Source: Ekhidna sp.
GTDB taxonomy: Bacteria; Bacteroidota; Bacteroidia; Cytophagales; Cyclobacteriaceae
Length of the DNA: 8,592 bases
Direction of reading: 5' to 3'
NCBI GenBank assembly: GCA_028821635.1
Contig: JAPPDO010000381.1
Coordinates: 1 to 8,592, forward strand
The stretch's first letter is position 1; each line of letters opens with the position of its first letter. Below are positions 1 to 6,604 of this stretch, in pieces. Under the pieces are notes generated by a model. It saw only the letters and a list, made by a program, of their open reading frames with translations, had not been told where the DNA came from and made no database searches. A program made the position numbers and the translations under genes.

Positions 1-194
1 AGAGAGGCGGCGGCTTTTACATTAGCATTGTAGGAAAATTTCTTCAATAACTCACTTTCGTGGTAAAGGGAGTCAGAAGTGAATGGAAGGTCAGCTTTGC
101 ACTTAGTGCAGACATATTTTTCAGCCTGAATCAACGAAGTATTACAGTTGATACAAACGGATGGATATATTAGTGAAATTAAATCACGAATCAT
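1..194 (-). CDS. comF: ComF family protein, N-terminal part (runs off the left edge)
   Basis: Only the first 64 codons are in the window; the gene continues past base 1. Reading leftward from the ATG at 194-192, the protein starts MIRDLISLIYPSVCINC and carries two CxxC knuckles at residues 14/17 and 29/32, followed by a KADLPFTS stretch and an AAAS stretch near the cut. This arrangement (YPxxCxxC, about 12 residues, CxxC, xxLP) is the N-terminal zinc ribbon of ComF/GntX-type proteins. In that family the zinc ribbon precedes a phosphoribosyltransferase-like domain, and ComF is needed for uptake of transforming DNA in naturally competent bacteria. The phosphoribosyltransferase domain is not visible here, so intactness cannot be judged. 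No Shine-Dalgarno sequence precedes the start. It is divergent from the gene at 218, with 23 bases between the two start codons. The family call is fairly secure from the Cys pattern; a competence role in this organism is inference. Confidence 0.8.
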   Translation of the reverse strand, partial: MIRDLISLIYPSVCINCNTSLIQAEKYVCTKCKADLPFTSDSLYHESELLKKFSYNANVKAAAS

Positions 195-217
195 TGTAGC
201 TAAATTAATGGTTAAAT

Positions 218-574
218 ATGGTTTTTAAACAGGATTTGACACTTCAAAAGGATTGGGTTGATCTGATGTATAAAATCAAAGAAGTCACGGGAAAACGTCC
301 TTCAGACCTGAATGCGGCTTTATTCCTTATCGGTGTTCAGGAGTTAGGTCAGGGAGCAAAGAACTTTTCTAAGGAACAAAAGCAAGATTTGTTACATATT
401 GCGATCTGCAAGGTGTTGTCCTTAGCCGGGTATTATGAGTTTGAAGGACATGATGAGGACGGATGGCCTCATTGGAAATTACTTAAAAATCTACCGGGTT
501 TCGACTTAATGGAACAAGAAAAATTGTTAAAAATACAGATACTGGAATATTTTTCCAAGGAGTTTAGTTGGTAA
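218..574 (+). CDS. Conserved hypothetical protein, 118 aa
   Basis: This is a small soluble protein with no signal peptide or membrane segment. Recognisable blocks are KRPSDLNAALFLIGVQELG (about residues 26-44), FSKEQKQDLLHIAICKVLSLAGYYE (50-74) and DGWPHWKLLKNLP (81-93). I remember very similar short proteins from many Bacteroidota genomes, where they are annotated only as hypothetical, so I take it as real and conserved; that memory has not been checked. No catalytic motif or metal-binding cluster stands out, and the fold looks mostly alpha-helical. The ATG at 218 is the first in frame; an ATG at 208 is in another frame and reaches a stop after six codons. It is followed by a 35-base gap to the large DUF4175-type gene and may be co-transcribed with it. 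Function unknown. Confidence 0.85.
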   Translation: MVFKQDLTLQKDWVDLMYKIKEVTGKRPSDLNAALFLIGVQELGQGAKNFSKEQKQDLLHIAICKVLSLAGYYEFEGHDEDGWPHWKLLKNLPGFDLMEQEKLLKIQILEYFSKEFSW

Positions 575-609
575 CGGCACCTTATGATAAAATTTTCCGT
601 TAAAGCTAC

Positions 610-3600
610 ATGGATAAGCACGAAACGATATTACAAAAAATAGCGGCATATAAGTCAAGGTTTTACAGAAGACAGGTCATCATCGGAATACTCTCCTTCT
701 TGATTTTTAATGTTTGCATCCTCCTTCTGTTCTCTTTCATAGAATATAAACTGTGGTTAGGCTCACATGCCCGAGTTTTCCTTCTTATCACACTGATCGC
801 CTTTTCAGTTATTACATTAAGCTACCTGATTGTTAATCCCCTTTTAAAGATTCTTAAAATTCGCAAAGGAAAAGATGATGAGGATGCAGCGAAAGATATT
901 TCATTTCATTTCCCGGAGATTGAGGACAAATTAATCAACTTTCTTCAGTTAAAACAAGAAACTTCCTTTTTTGATCAGGCGTTAATTCTCGCTGCTTTAA
1001 AAGAAAAGTCCATTGAATTTGAAAAACTTACGTTCACCGCAGCAGTAAATTTTAAGCCTGTAAGAAAATATGCTTTTCTATTCCTGGCTATCCTTGTATG
1101 CTTCTCATTAATTTCTTTTATCAGCCCTGAGATCGTTAGAGATAGTCCCAAAAGAATCGTAAACTTTAACCAAAAATTTGAACGCAAGATGCCTTTCAAA
1201 TTCATTATCGAAGATCAACGTTTCAGTGTATTCAAGGGTGAAGACTATCGGCTATCATTTTCCATAGATGGGGATGCAATACCGGAAAAAATAGCTCTAA
1301 TTGTTAATGATAAGACTTCAATAGCACTCTCCGAAACCGGTGACAGAACTTATGAATATGTTTTTGAAAAGGTTAGGACATCCAAAACATGGCGTATTGA
1401 GGCCGGAGGGTTCTCTTCTAAAGAATACAACCTCGTAGTACTGGAAAGACCGTATCTCGTATCAATGAATATCATGGTACTAAATCCTGGCTATACAGGT
1501 GCAGGTGAACAATTTTATACAAACACTGGAGATTTTACAGTTCTTGAAGGGAGTAGAGTCCTCTGGGAAATAAAAGGTCAGCATACCGATGAGACTGCCA
1601 TTTTATTTGCGAAAGATACGATTTCACTTGGCAAACAAAATGATCAGTTGTTTACGTTGGAGAAGAGAATTTTTGAGTCCTCAACTTATGAAATACAGTT
1701 AAAAAATAATGTTTCAAAAAATAAATCAAAATTAAACTATAAAATAAATGTAGTTGCAGATCAATTTCCTGATATCAATGCAGAATTTATCCCGGATTCT
1801 GTGGCATATCAATTCATTACCGTAGCTGGAACAATTACAGATGATTACGGCTTCAAAGATCTTATCCTCAATTATAAAACGGAAGAATCACCGGATTTTT
1901 TATCCATTCCAATTGAAATCAATCCCTCCAATAGCTCTCAGAGTTTTTTTGCAACCTGTAGCTTAGACTCCTTCAACCTTGCTGCCGAAAAGGGGCTGGA
2001 AATGTATTTAGCTGTGAGGGACAATGACGAGATCAATCATTTCAAGACAGCGAACTCCAAAACCTTCATTTTGCAAATCCCGTCAAAAGAAGCATTTGAA
2101 AAATTAATTGATAATAAAAGTGATGAAGTAGAAAATATTCTCAGCAATTCAAAAAAAGGTACTGAAGATATTGCTGATAGACTCTCGAACCTAGAAAATA
2201 AGTTAAAAACGAACCCAACGTTTGATTGGCAGGAAAAGAAAATTTTAGAAAAAGTTATAAAAGACAAAAAAGAAATTAATGAGCAGATTGAAGAACTTCA
2301 AAAAAAGTATCAGAAACTACAAAAATCTGCCAATAAATTCAATAAACAAAGCGATTCTCAACTCAAAAAGAATGAGAAATTTGAAGAGTTGATGAACGAT
2401 TTAATTGATGAAGAAACACGTAAACTATACGAAAAACTCCAAGAACTTATGGAAAAAAATCCTTCAGGAGATCAAATCAATGAGCAGCTCAGAAAACTTC
2501 AGAGGAGTGAAAGAAACTTAGAAAGAGATCTGGAAAGGGTTAGGGAATTGTTCAAAAGGCTTAAAATGGAGGCACAGTTGGAAAGCAGTTTACAGCAACT
2601 TGACTCTTTGAGTAAACAGCAGGAACAAGCCTCAAAAGAAAATATTCTTAAAGAATCTCAAAAACAGCAGGAATATATTCAAAACGAATTCAAGAGATTC
2701 AGAGAAAGCATGAAAAAGGTCATGGATATGAATCAGGAACTGAAAAGACCTGAGCCGCTGGAGGATTTTGAATTTGAAGAAAAGCAAATAACCAAAGAAC
2801 TCCGAGAAATCGCTGAAGAATTAAAAAATCAACAGGCAAAAGAGGCACAGGAAAATAATCAAAAAGAAAGCGATGTCAAGGATAACGATAATGTAAGAAA
2901 AAATGGGCAGATTGGTCAAAAACAAAAAAATGCTGCACAAAAAATGAAAAGCCTAAGCGGCAAACTCTCCAAAATGCAAGGCAACATGCAAATGGAAATG
3001 ATACAGGCAAACCTTGACCAACTAAGAGACATACTAGATAATTTGCTGAAACTCTCATTCAATCAGGAAGATTTGATGAATGAAATGAGAAATATCAACC
3101 AGTCTGATCCCAGATTTTTAGAACTTTCACAAAATCAATTGAAATTGAGAGATGATTCCAGTGTAATACAAGACAGTCTGCTGGCACTCGCCTCAAGAGT
3201 TGTTCAGCTATCTTCTTTTGTCACTAGGGAAGTAGAAAACATCAATCAAAACATTGATGAGGCCATCAAGTTCCTGAAAGATAAGAACAGAGGAAAGACG
3301 CTCAGCAGTCAGCAATTCATTATGACCGCCTTAAATAACCTTGCACTTCTTTTGGATAATACCATGCAACAAATGCAGTTGTCCATGGCTGAAGCAAATG
3401 GTACCGGTAAAGGTGAAAAACCACAAGATAAAGGGATTTCTGATCTTCAGGAATTACAAAAGCAACTAAGTCAAAAAATGGAGGAGCTAAAGGGCTCGGG
3501 AAAATCCGGTCGGAAGCTTTCAGAAGAACTTGCGAGGATGGCCGCTGAACAGGAACTTATCCGTAGAGAACTGGAGAGGTTACAAGAAGCGCAAGAAGGC

Positions 3601-3951
3601 AAACCGGGAAATAAAGGAGGAGACGATTTAAAGAAAGCCATACAGATGATGGAACAAAACGAGATAGACCTAGTAAACAAAAGACTAAGCCAGCAAATAA
3701 TATATAGACAGAAACAAATTGAGACCAGGTTACTGGAAGCCGAAAAATCACAAAAAGAGCAAGAAGCCAAAGAAGAAAGAGAAGCAAAAAGACCATCTAT
3801 CATAAGCCGGGAAATTCCACCCGGATTTGAAGAATACCTCAAGCTCAAGAAAAAAGAAATAGAACTGTTAAGAACGATCCCCATAGAATTAAACTCATTT
3901 TATAAAAAAGAAGTAAACGATTACTTCAGGCGTATCAGTAGAGGAAAATAA
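610..3951 (+). CDS. DUF4175-type large membrane-anchored coiled-coil protein, 1113 aa
   Basis: The protein begins with three hydrophobic segments (about residues 22-44, 54-77 and 154-172), so it is anchored in the inner membrane by its N-terminus. Residues about 195-490 look beta-rich, with Ig-like features, and end in the motif pair ITDDYGFKDLILNYK (409-423) and AVRDNDEI (468-475), which I associate with DUF4175-type proteins. From about 493 to the end it is a charged helical region very rich in Glu, Lys and Gln, with a low-complexity patch around 780-830. A conserved-looking MAAEQELIRRELE block starts at 977, and a C-terminal GFEEYLKLKKKEIELL segment starts at 1072. The length of about 1100 aa fits the Bacteroidota version of the family. 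No enzymatic motif is visible and the cellular role is not known; an envelope or scaffolding role is a guess from topology. The helical region was probably expanded by internal repetition, and its composition gives long spurious antisense frames. It is two bases upstream of the ATPase gene, so clearly in one operon. Confidence 0.85.
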   Translation: MDKHETILQKIAAYKSRFYRRQVIIGILSFLIFNVCILLLFSFIEYKLWLGSHARVFLLITLIAFSVITLSYLIVNPLLKILKIRKGKDDEDAAKDISFHFPEIEDKLINFLQLKQETSFFDQALILAALKEKSIEFEKLTFTAAVNFKPVRKYAFLFLAILVCFSLISFISPEIVRDSPKRIVNFNQKFERKMPFKFIIEDQRFSVFKGEDYRLSFSIDGDAIPEKIALIVNDKTSIALSETGDRTYEYVFEKVRTSKTWRIEAGGFSSKEYNLVVLERPYLVSMNIMVLNPGYTGAGEQFYTNTGDFTVLEGSRVLWEIKGQHTDETAILFAKDTISLGKQNDQLFTLEKRIFESSTYEIQLKNNVSKNKSKLNYKINVVADQFPDINAEFIPDSVAYQFITVAGTITDDYGFKDLILNYKTEESPDFLSIPIEINPSNSSQSFFATCSLDSFNLAAEKGLEMYLAVRDNDEINHFKTANSKTFILQIPSKEAFEKLIDNKSDEVENILSNSKKGTEDIADRLSNLENKLKTNPTFDWQEKKILEKVIKDKKEINEQIEELQKKYQKLQKSANKFNKQSDSQLKKNEKFEELMNDLIDEETRKLYEKLQELMEKNPSGDQINEQLRKLQRSERNLERDLERVRELFKRLKMEAQLESSLQQLDSLSKQQEQASKENILKESQKQQEYIQNEFKRFRESMKKVMDMNQELKRPEPLEDFEFEEKQITKELREIAEELKNQQAKEAQENNQKESDVKDNDNVRKNGQIGQKQKNAAQKMKSLSGKLSKMQGNMQMEMIQANLDQLRDILDNLLKLSFNQEDLMNEMRNINQSDPRFLELSQNQLKLRDDSSVIQDSLLALASRVVQLSSFVTREVENINQNIDEAIKFLKDKNRGKTLSSQQFIMTALNNLALLLDNTMQQMQLSMAEANGTGKGEKPQDKGISDLQELQKQLSQKMEELKGSGKSGRKLSEELARMAAEQELIRRELERLQEAQEGKPGNKGGDDLKKAIQMMEQNEIDLVNKRLSQQIIYRQKQIETRLLEAEKSQKEQEAKEEREAKRPSIISREIPPGFEEYLKLKKKEIELLRTIPIELNSFYKKEVNDYFRRISRGK

Positions 3952-3953
3952 AG

Positions 3954-4358
3954 ATGATAGATAACATTCAAATACAAATTCCCTCCCTCCCTGAGAACAT
4001 TAGAATTGTTGAAAGCTTTATTGACAATGCAAAAGAAAAATATCATATCAACGATGATATCTATGGGAACATAATGGTCGCAGTAACAGAGTCGGTAAAT
4101 AATGCGATCGTCCATGGTAATCAATCAGATAATAAAAAAAATGTTTACTTAAAACTTTCTTTGGAAAAGTCGCTAATAAAATTCACTGTTCGGGATGAAG
4201 GAGTTGGGTTTGACTACAATAATTTGCCCGATCCTACCTTGCCGGAGAACGTTAATAAATCCGGGGGGAGAGGAATCTTTCTGATGAAAAACTTATGTGA
4301 TGAAGTTTCTTTCAAAAAGAATGGCAGAATCGCTGAACTGTGTTTTTATCTCTCCTGA
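3954..4358 (+). CDS. ATP-binding protein of the RsbW/anti-sigma serine kinase type, 134 aa
   Basis: This is a stand-alone GHKL-type ATPase domain. The N-box is seen as AVTESVNNAIVHGN (43-56, with E46, N50 and H54), the G1 box as DEGVGF (81-86) and the G2 box as GGRGIFLMKNL (104-114). The short length and lack of a sensor or dimerisation domain match the HATPase_c_2 group that includes RsbW and SpoIIAB, whose members bind ATP and either phosphorylate an anti-anti-sigma protein or hold a sigma factor. No cognate anti-anti-sigma or sigma gene lies in the window. In Bacteroidota this gene commonly sits, as I recall, between the DUF4175-type gene and ybeY, so a partner-switching role here is inference. 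The start at 3954 is preceded by an AGAGG stretch about eight bases upstream, one of the few Shine-Dalgarno-like sequences in the window. Its TGA overlaps the ATG of ybeY by one base (TGATG), indicating translational coupling. Confidence 0.9.
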   Translation: MIDNIQIQIPSLPENIRIVESFIDNAKEKYHINDDIYGNIMVAVTESVNNAIVHGNQSDNKKNVYLKLSLEKSLIKFTVRDEGVGFDYNNLPDPTLPENVNKSGGRGIFLMKNLCDEVSFKKNGRIAELCFYLS

Positions 4359-4789
4359 TGATTCATTTTTTTACTGAAGATATTTCATTCAGCCTTAACA
4401 GGAAAAGTGCATTAACCTCATGGCTAAAAAATATACTATCGACTCACAACTTTCATTTAAAATCCCTTAATTATATCTTCTGCTCAGATGAATATCTGGC
4501 AAATATTAATCGTAAGTACCTAAATCACGACTTCTTCACAGATATTATTACTTTCGACAACTCTGAATCTTCTGATGAGATAGAAGGTGACGTGTTTATC
4601 AGTATTGAAAGGGTGAGGGAGAACTCAGAACGCATTGGAACAGGCTTTTGTCAAGAACTGTATCGGGCCGTCGTGCATGGGCTTCTTCATTTAATCGGGT
4701 TCGACGATAAGACAGAGGCGGACAGACTCCTTATGAGAGAAAGAGAAGACGCCTGCTTATCTTTGCTAAAAACGAAAGGTTCCACGTGA
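4358..4789 (+). CDS. ybeY: Endoribonuclease YbeY (rRNA maturation factor), 143 aa
   Basis: YbeY is a zinc-dependent single-strand endoribonuclease needed for 16S rRNA 3'-end maturation and ribosome quality control. The protein shows the family block HDFFTDIITFD (57-67) and the metal site HGLLHLIGFDD (107-117). H107 and H111 are the first two ligands. The third position, His in the E. coli HGxLHLxGYDH motif, is Asp117 here, which I believe is the normal state in Bacteroidota (GYKDK in many members). The longest frame would start at a GTG at 4340, but I chose the ATG at 4358: it overlaps the upstream TGA as TGATG and gives the usual family N-terminus MIHFFTEDISF. The 143-aa length is typical. 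Its last three codons and stop form most of a parS-like palindrome. The next gene is convergent, 28 bases away. Confidence 0.93.
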   Translation: MIHFFTEDISFSLNRKSALTSWLKNILSTHNFHLKSLNYIFCSDEYLANINRKYLNHDFFTDIITFDNSESSDEIEGDVFISIERVRENSERIGTGFCQELYRAVVHGLLHLIGFDDKTEADRLLMREREDACLSLLKTKGST

Positions 4790-4793
4790 AACA
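4778..4793. promoter_or_regulatory. parS-like ParB-binding palindrome
   Basis: The 16 bases GGTTCCACGTGAAACA match the published Bacillus subtilis parS consensus TGTTNCACGTGAAACA at every position but the first (G instead of T). The core is the perfect hexamer CACGTG flanked by TTC on the left and AAACA on the right. It straddles the end of ybeY: GGT TCC ACG encode its last residues Gly-Ser-Thr and TGA is its stop. ParB proteins load on such sites to organise and segregate the replication origin region, and mnmG (gidA), here 1.8 kb away, lies near the origin in many bacteria. I saw no second copy in the window. The match is strong for a 16-mer, but binding and proximity to the origin are inference; it could be fortuitous coding sequence. 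Confidence 0.55.
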
Positions 4794-4817
4794 CAAACAG
4801 CATGACAGACATATTTT

Positions 4818-5579
4818 TTACTTCTCTACTATTTGGTGTCGGCAGCTTTGTGTAAGTCGTATGCTGTTATAGTCGTTAATGTCGTCAAAATCGAATTGCC
4901 AAAAAGAGTAATGGTTTCCCCTTTTTTCAAAAAACAATATCCTCACGTTCTTGTCTTTGTGATGCGACCATTGCCTAAACGGATAAAAAAACTGTCGAAT
5001 AATTGTGTTGTTTGTCTTGCTGTTTTTTGCCTCTACCAGTGCTACTAGATTTTTACCCTCATAACCAGCATCAACTTCTGTCTGTACGCTTTCAGTCGTT
5101 ATTTCTTGTTTGCCAACCCGAAAAGAAAATTGTGGAGTGTACTTTCGGCCTCTTATTGTCAGGACAAGCGTATCATCTTTTAAAAAAGTTCTGATTAAAC
5201 TCACTGCATAAGCAAAGTCAAGATGTTGCATTTCCGAGTCACCCACTTGTGAGGTATCAAGATGAAAATCTAAGCTAGAAGTGTATATCTCTACGGCATT
5301 TTTTATTTCAGGGATGTCCATATAGCCCTCTCCTTTCACAATGGCATACGTGCCATTCTTCACCGGAAGAAGGAAAACGCCATTGTCAATAAAAACCTGC
5401 GGTCTGTCCTCCCGTGAATCTTGCTTGCAAAGTATTCGGACTTCCTTTGCGTTAGTCTTTTTGAAGTGGGCAGTTGCTTGTTTTATCTTTTCTGCTGTAA
5501 TAATATAAGGCGTTCTGTTAAAATTGTGCAGATGGATTTTATATTTATCAAAGATTGCCCTCCAAGAACTGTCATTCAT
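4818..5579 (-). CDS. Type II restriction endonuclease, PD-(D/E)XK fold, 253 aa
   Basis: This is the predicted restriction partner of the adjacent methyltransferase. The nuclease centre is seen as TEVDAGYEG (167-175) followed by LVEAKN (181-186), that is D170, 12 residues, then E183-x-K185, the PD-(D/E)XK arrangement. After it comes IIRQFFYPFRQW (193-204) and a strand-rich tail ending IRLTQSCRHQIVEK. I recall a group of type II restriction enzymes with the same 'E-[IV]-D-A-G-[FY]-E … EAK … [IR]-Q-x-[FY]-YP-[FY]-R' signature, but cannot name its specificity. The N-terminal half (1-150) would be the recognition or dimerisation part. The ATG at 5579 overlaps the methyltransferase stop as TAATG, so the nuclease is made after and probably by re-initiation from the methyltransferase message, which favours host protection. 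No controller (C) protein gene is visible. The frame is intact, so the enzyme is likely functional. Confidence 0.8.
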   Translation of the reverse strand: MNDSSWRAIFDKYKIHLHNFNRTPYIITAEKIKQATAHFKKTNAKEVRILCKQDSREDRPQVFIDNGVFLLPVKNGTYAIVKGEGYMDIPEIKNAVEIYTSSLDFHLDTSQVGDSEMQHLDFAYAVSLIRTFLKDDTLVLTIRGRKYTPQFSFRVGKQEITTESVQTEVDAGYEGKNLVALVEAKNSKTNNTIIRQFFYPFRQWSHHKDKNVRILFFEKRGNHYSFWQFDFDDINDYNSIRLTQSCRHQIVEK

Positions 5580-6496
5580 TACGTGTATTCAAAAATTGTT
5601 GACTGTTTTGATAATTTTTTAATTCTTTTTACTGTTAAATTGATATAATCCTCACTTATATCAATACCGATATACTTTCGATTTCCAACGAGCTTGCAGG
5701 CAAGTCCCGTTGTTCCGCCCCCATTAAAAGGATCAAACACAATATCGTCTTCCTTTGTTGAGGAGAGTACAATACGTTTTAATAAGGCAATTGGCTTTTG
5801 TGTCGGGTGCTTTCCAAATTCCTTCTCCTCTTGTGGCGGGGTGGGGATTGACCAAACAGATCGCATTTGTTTACTGTATCTCTTCATCTTATCTTCCGGA
5901 AAACTGCCGTTTTTCATCAAGTCATAGTTAAACGTACTTTTAGCTTTTTTCTCTTTTCTAGCCCATAGAAGTGTTTCGTGGCTGTGTGCGAATGTTGTGC
6001 AGGCCAAATTTGGTGCAGCGTTGGGCTTGAACCAAGCAATATCGTTCAGAAGATGAAAACCCTGTTTTTGTAACAAAAAGCCGCATTGGTAAATACTGTG
6101 CATTGTCCCACTAATCCAGATGGTTCCCTCGGGTTTAAGGACTCGTCTGCACTCGGTAATCCACTGCTCGTGAAATGCAACATCGTTTTCAAAACCTTGG
6201 CTTCTGTCCCACTTGCCTTTGTTTACATTTACCATCTTCCCCGCGTGGCAAGTGATGCCGTCATTAGAAAGCATGTAAGGCGGGTCGGCAAAAATCATAT
6301 CCACATAACCCTCAGGAAACCTTGACATCACTGTCAGGGAGTTGTCTTGGTAAAGACAAAAACTCTCTGTCTTGAAAACGGGTTTTATGCTAGTCTTTGA
6401 GCCGTTTTTTGAAACGTATTTTACTAAATCCTCAAGTACTAAACTGTCAGTCATAGTATTTTTGTTATTTGACAAAAATATATTTTTTAAGATCAT
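5579..6496 (-). CDS. DNA methyltransferase, beta class (DpnA/M.HinfI-like), 305 aa
   Basis: This predicted site-specific DNA methyltransferase (AdoMet-dependent, probably N6-adenine) protects the host from the downstream nuclease. The catalytic motif IV is FADPPYMLSNDG (69-80). The AdoMet-binding motif I comes later, as FDPFNGGGTTG (254-264), preceded by the motif X block HPTQKP (230-235); this order is diagnostic of the beta class. The stretches GTIWISGTMHSIY (124-136) and AHSHETLLWARK (170-181) resemble DpnA and M.HinfI, which act at GATC and GANTC. The protein stops shortly after the motif I/II region, so it lacks the extra C-terminal domain of CcrM and M.HinfI. The start is uncertain: the ATG at 6496 is the longest option, while a second ATG at 6454 (Met15) gives 291 aa beginning MTDSLVLEDL and removes an A/T-rich leader that contains an inverted repeat. 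It is the upstream gene of the R-M pair and divergent from mnmG. Confidence 0.9.
   Translation of the reverse strand: MILKNIFLSNNKNTMTDSLVLEDLVKYVSKNGSKTSIKPVFKTESFCLYQDNSLTVMSRFPEGYVDMIFADPPYMLSNDGITCHAGKMVNVNKGKWDRSQGFENDVAFHEQWITECRRVLKPEGTIWISGTMHSIYQCGFLLQKQGFHLLNDIAWFKPNAAPNLACTTFAHSHETLLWARKEKKAKSTFNYDLMKNGSFPEDKMKRYSKQMRSVWSIPTPPQEEKEFGKHPTQKPIALLKRIVLSSTKEDDIVFDPFNGGGTTGLACKLVGNRKYIGIDISEDYINLTVKRIKKLSKQSTIFEYT
6457..6480. repeat. Perfect 9-bp inverted repeat at the methyltransferase 5' end
   Basis: The arms TATTTTTGT (6457-6465) and ACAAAAATA (6472-6480) are exact reverse complements with a 6-base spacer. Each arm contains TATTTTTG, a full match to the Bacteroidota -7 promoter element TAnnTTTG, once on each strand. 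On the methyltransferase strand the repeat ends two bases before the alternative start ATG at 6454-6452. It may be an operator or a 5'-leader hairpin if translation starts at 6454; if the start is 6496 it is coding (about residues 6-13). No TTTG-like -33 element lies at the expected distance on the minus strand, which weakens the promoter reading. Confidence 0.5.
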
Positions 6497-6604
6497 TTTT
6501 TCTGACCTATTATCAGTCGCTACCTTTTTTAATTTAATATTACTGTCAACTTAACTATAAATCAAAATAGTTATGAAAATATTATCATTAGTCAAGAACA
6601 AATC
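6497..6604. promoter_or_regulatory. Divergent intergenic region between the methyltransferase and mnmG
   Basis: These 108 A/T-rich bases separate the two start codons and must hold whatever drives mnmG if the R-M genes separate it from the ybeY operon. On the minus strand, TTTTG (6567-6563) stands 20 bases from TAATATTA (6542-6535), an imperfect fit to the Bacteroidota -33/-7 pair (TTTG, about 20 bases, TAnnTTTG). This would start the methyltransferase message about 30 bases before the ATG at 6496. On the plus strand the best -10-like box is TATAAA (6556-6561), without a convincing upstream element. Neither start has a clear Shine-Dalgarno sequence, although an AGG lies about nine bases before the 6496 ATG. 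Confidence 0.4.
6552..6573. repeat. Perfect 7-bp inverted repeat in the divergent promoter region
   Basis: TAACTAT (6552-6558) and ATAGTTA (6567-6573) are exact reverse complements around an 8-base spacer, giving 22 bases in all, the usual size for a dimeric repressor site. It overlaps the -33-like box proposed for the methyltransferase and the TATAAA box proposed for mnmG, so a protein bound there could affect both directions. In so A/T-rich a spacer a 7-bp repeat can arise by chance, so operator function is only a possibility. Confidence 0.35.

Noticed and set aside
148..173. TTG (148-150) and TATATTAG (166-173) as a promoter for the 118-aa gene
   Set aside because: The spacing of 15 bases is too short for the Bacteroidota -33/-7 pair and the -7 match is imperfect.
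2037..3884. Several antisense open frames of 60-137 codons opposite the DUF4175-type gene
   Set aside because: They are by-products of the Lys/Glu/Gln-rich codons on the plus strand, have low-complexity Ser/Phe/Leu translations and no recognisable domain.
4340..4357. GTG start for ybeY six codons upstream
   Set aside because: It would overlap the ATPase gene by 19 bases and add residues not typical of the family; the ATG at 4358 in the TGATG overlap fits better.
109..4818. A 13-base identity, CAGACATATTTTT, at 109-121 and 4806-4818
   Set aside because: About one such match is expected by chance in a window of this length and A/T content; the first copy is inside comF and does not flank the R-M cassette.
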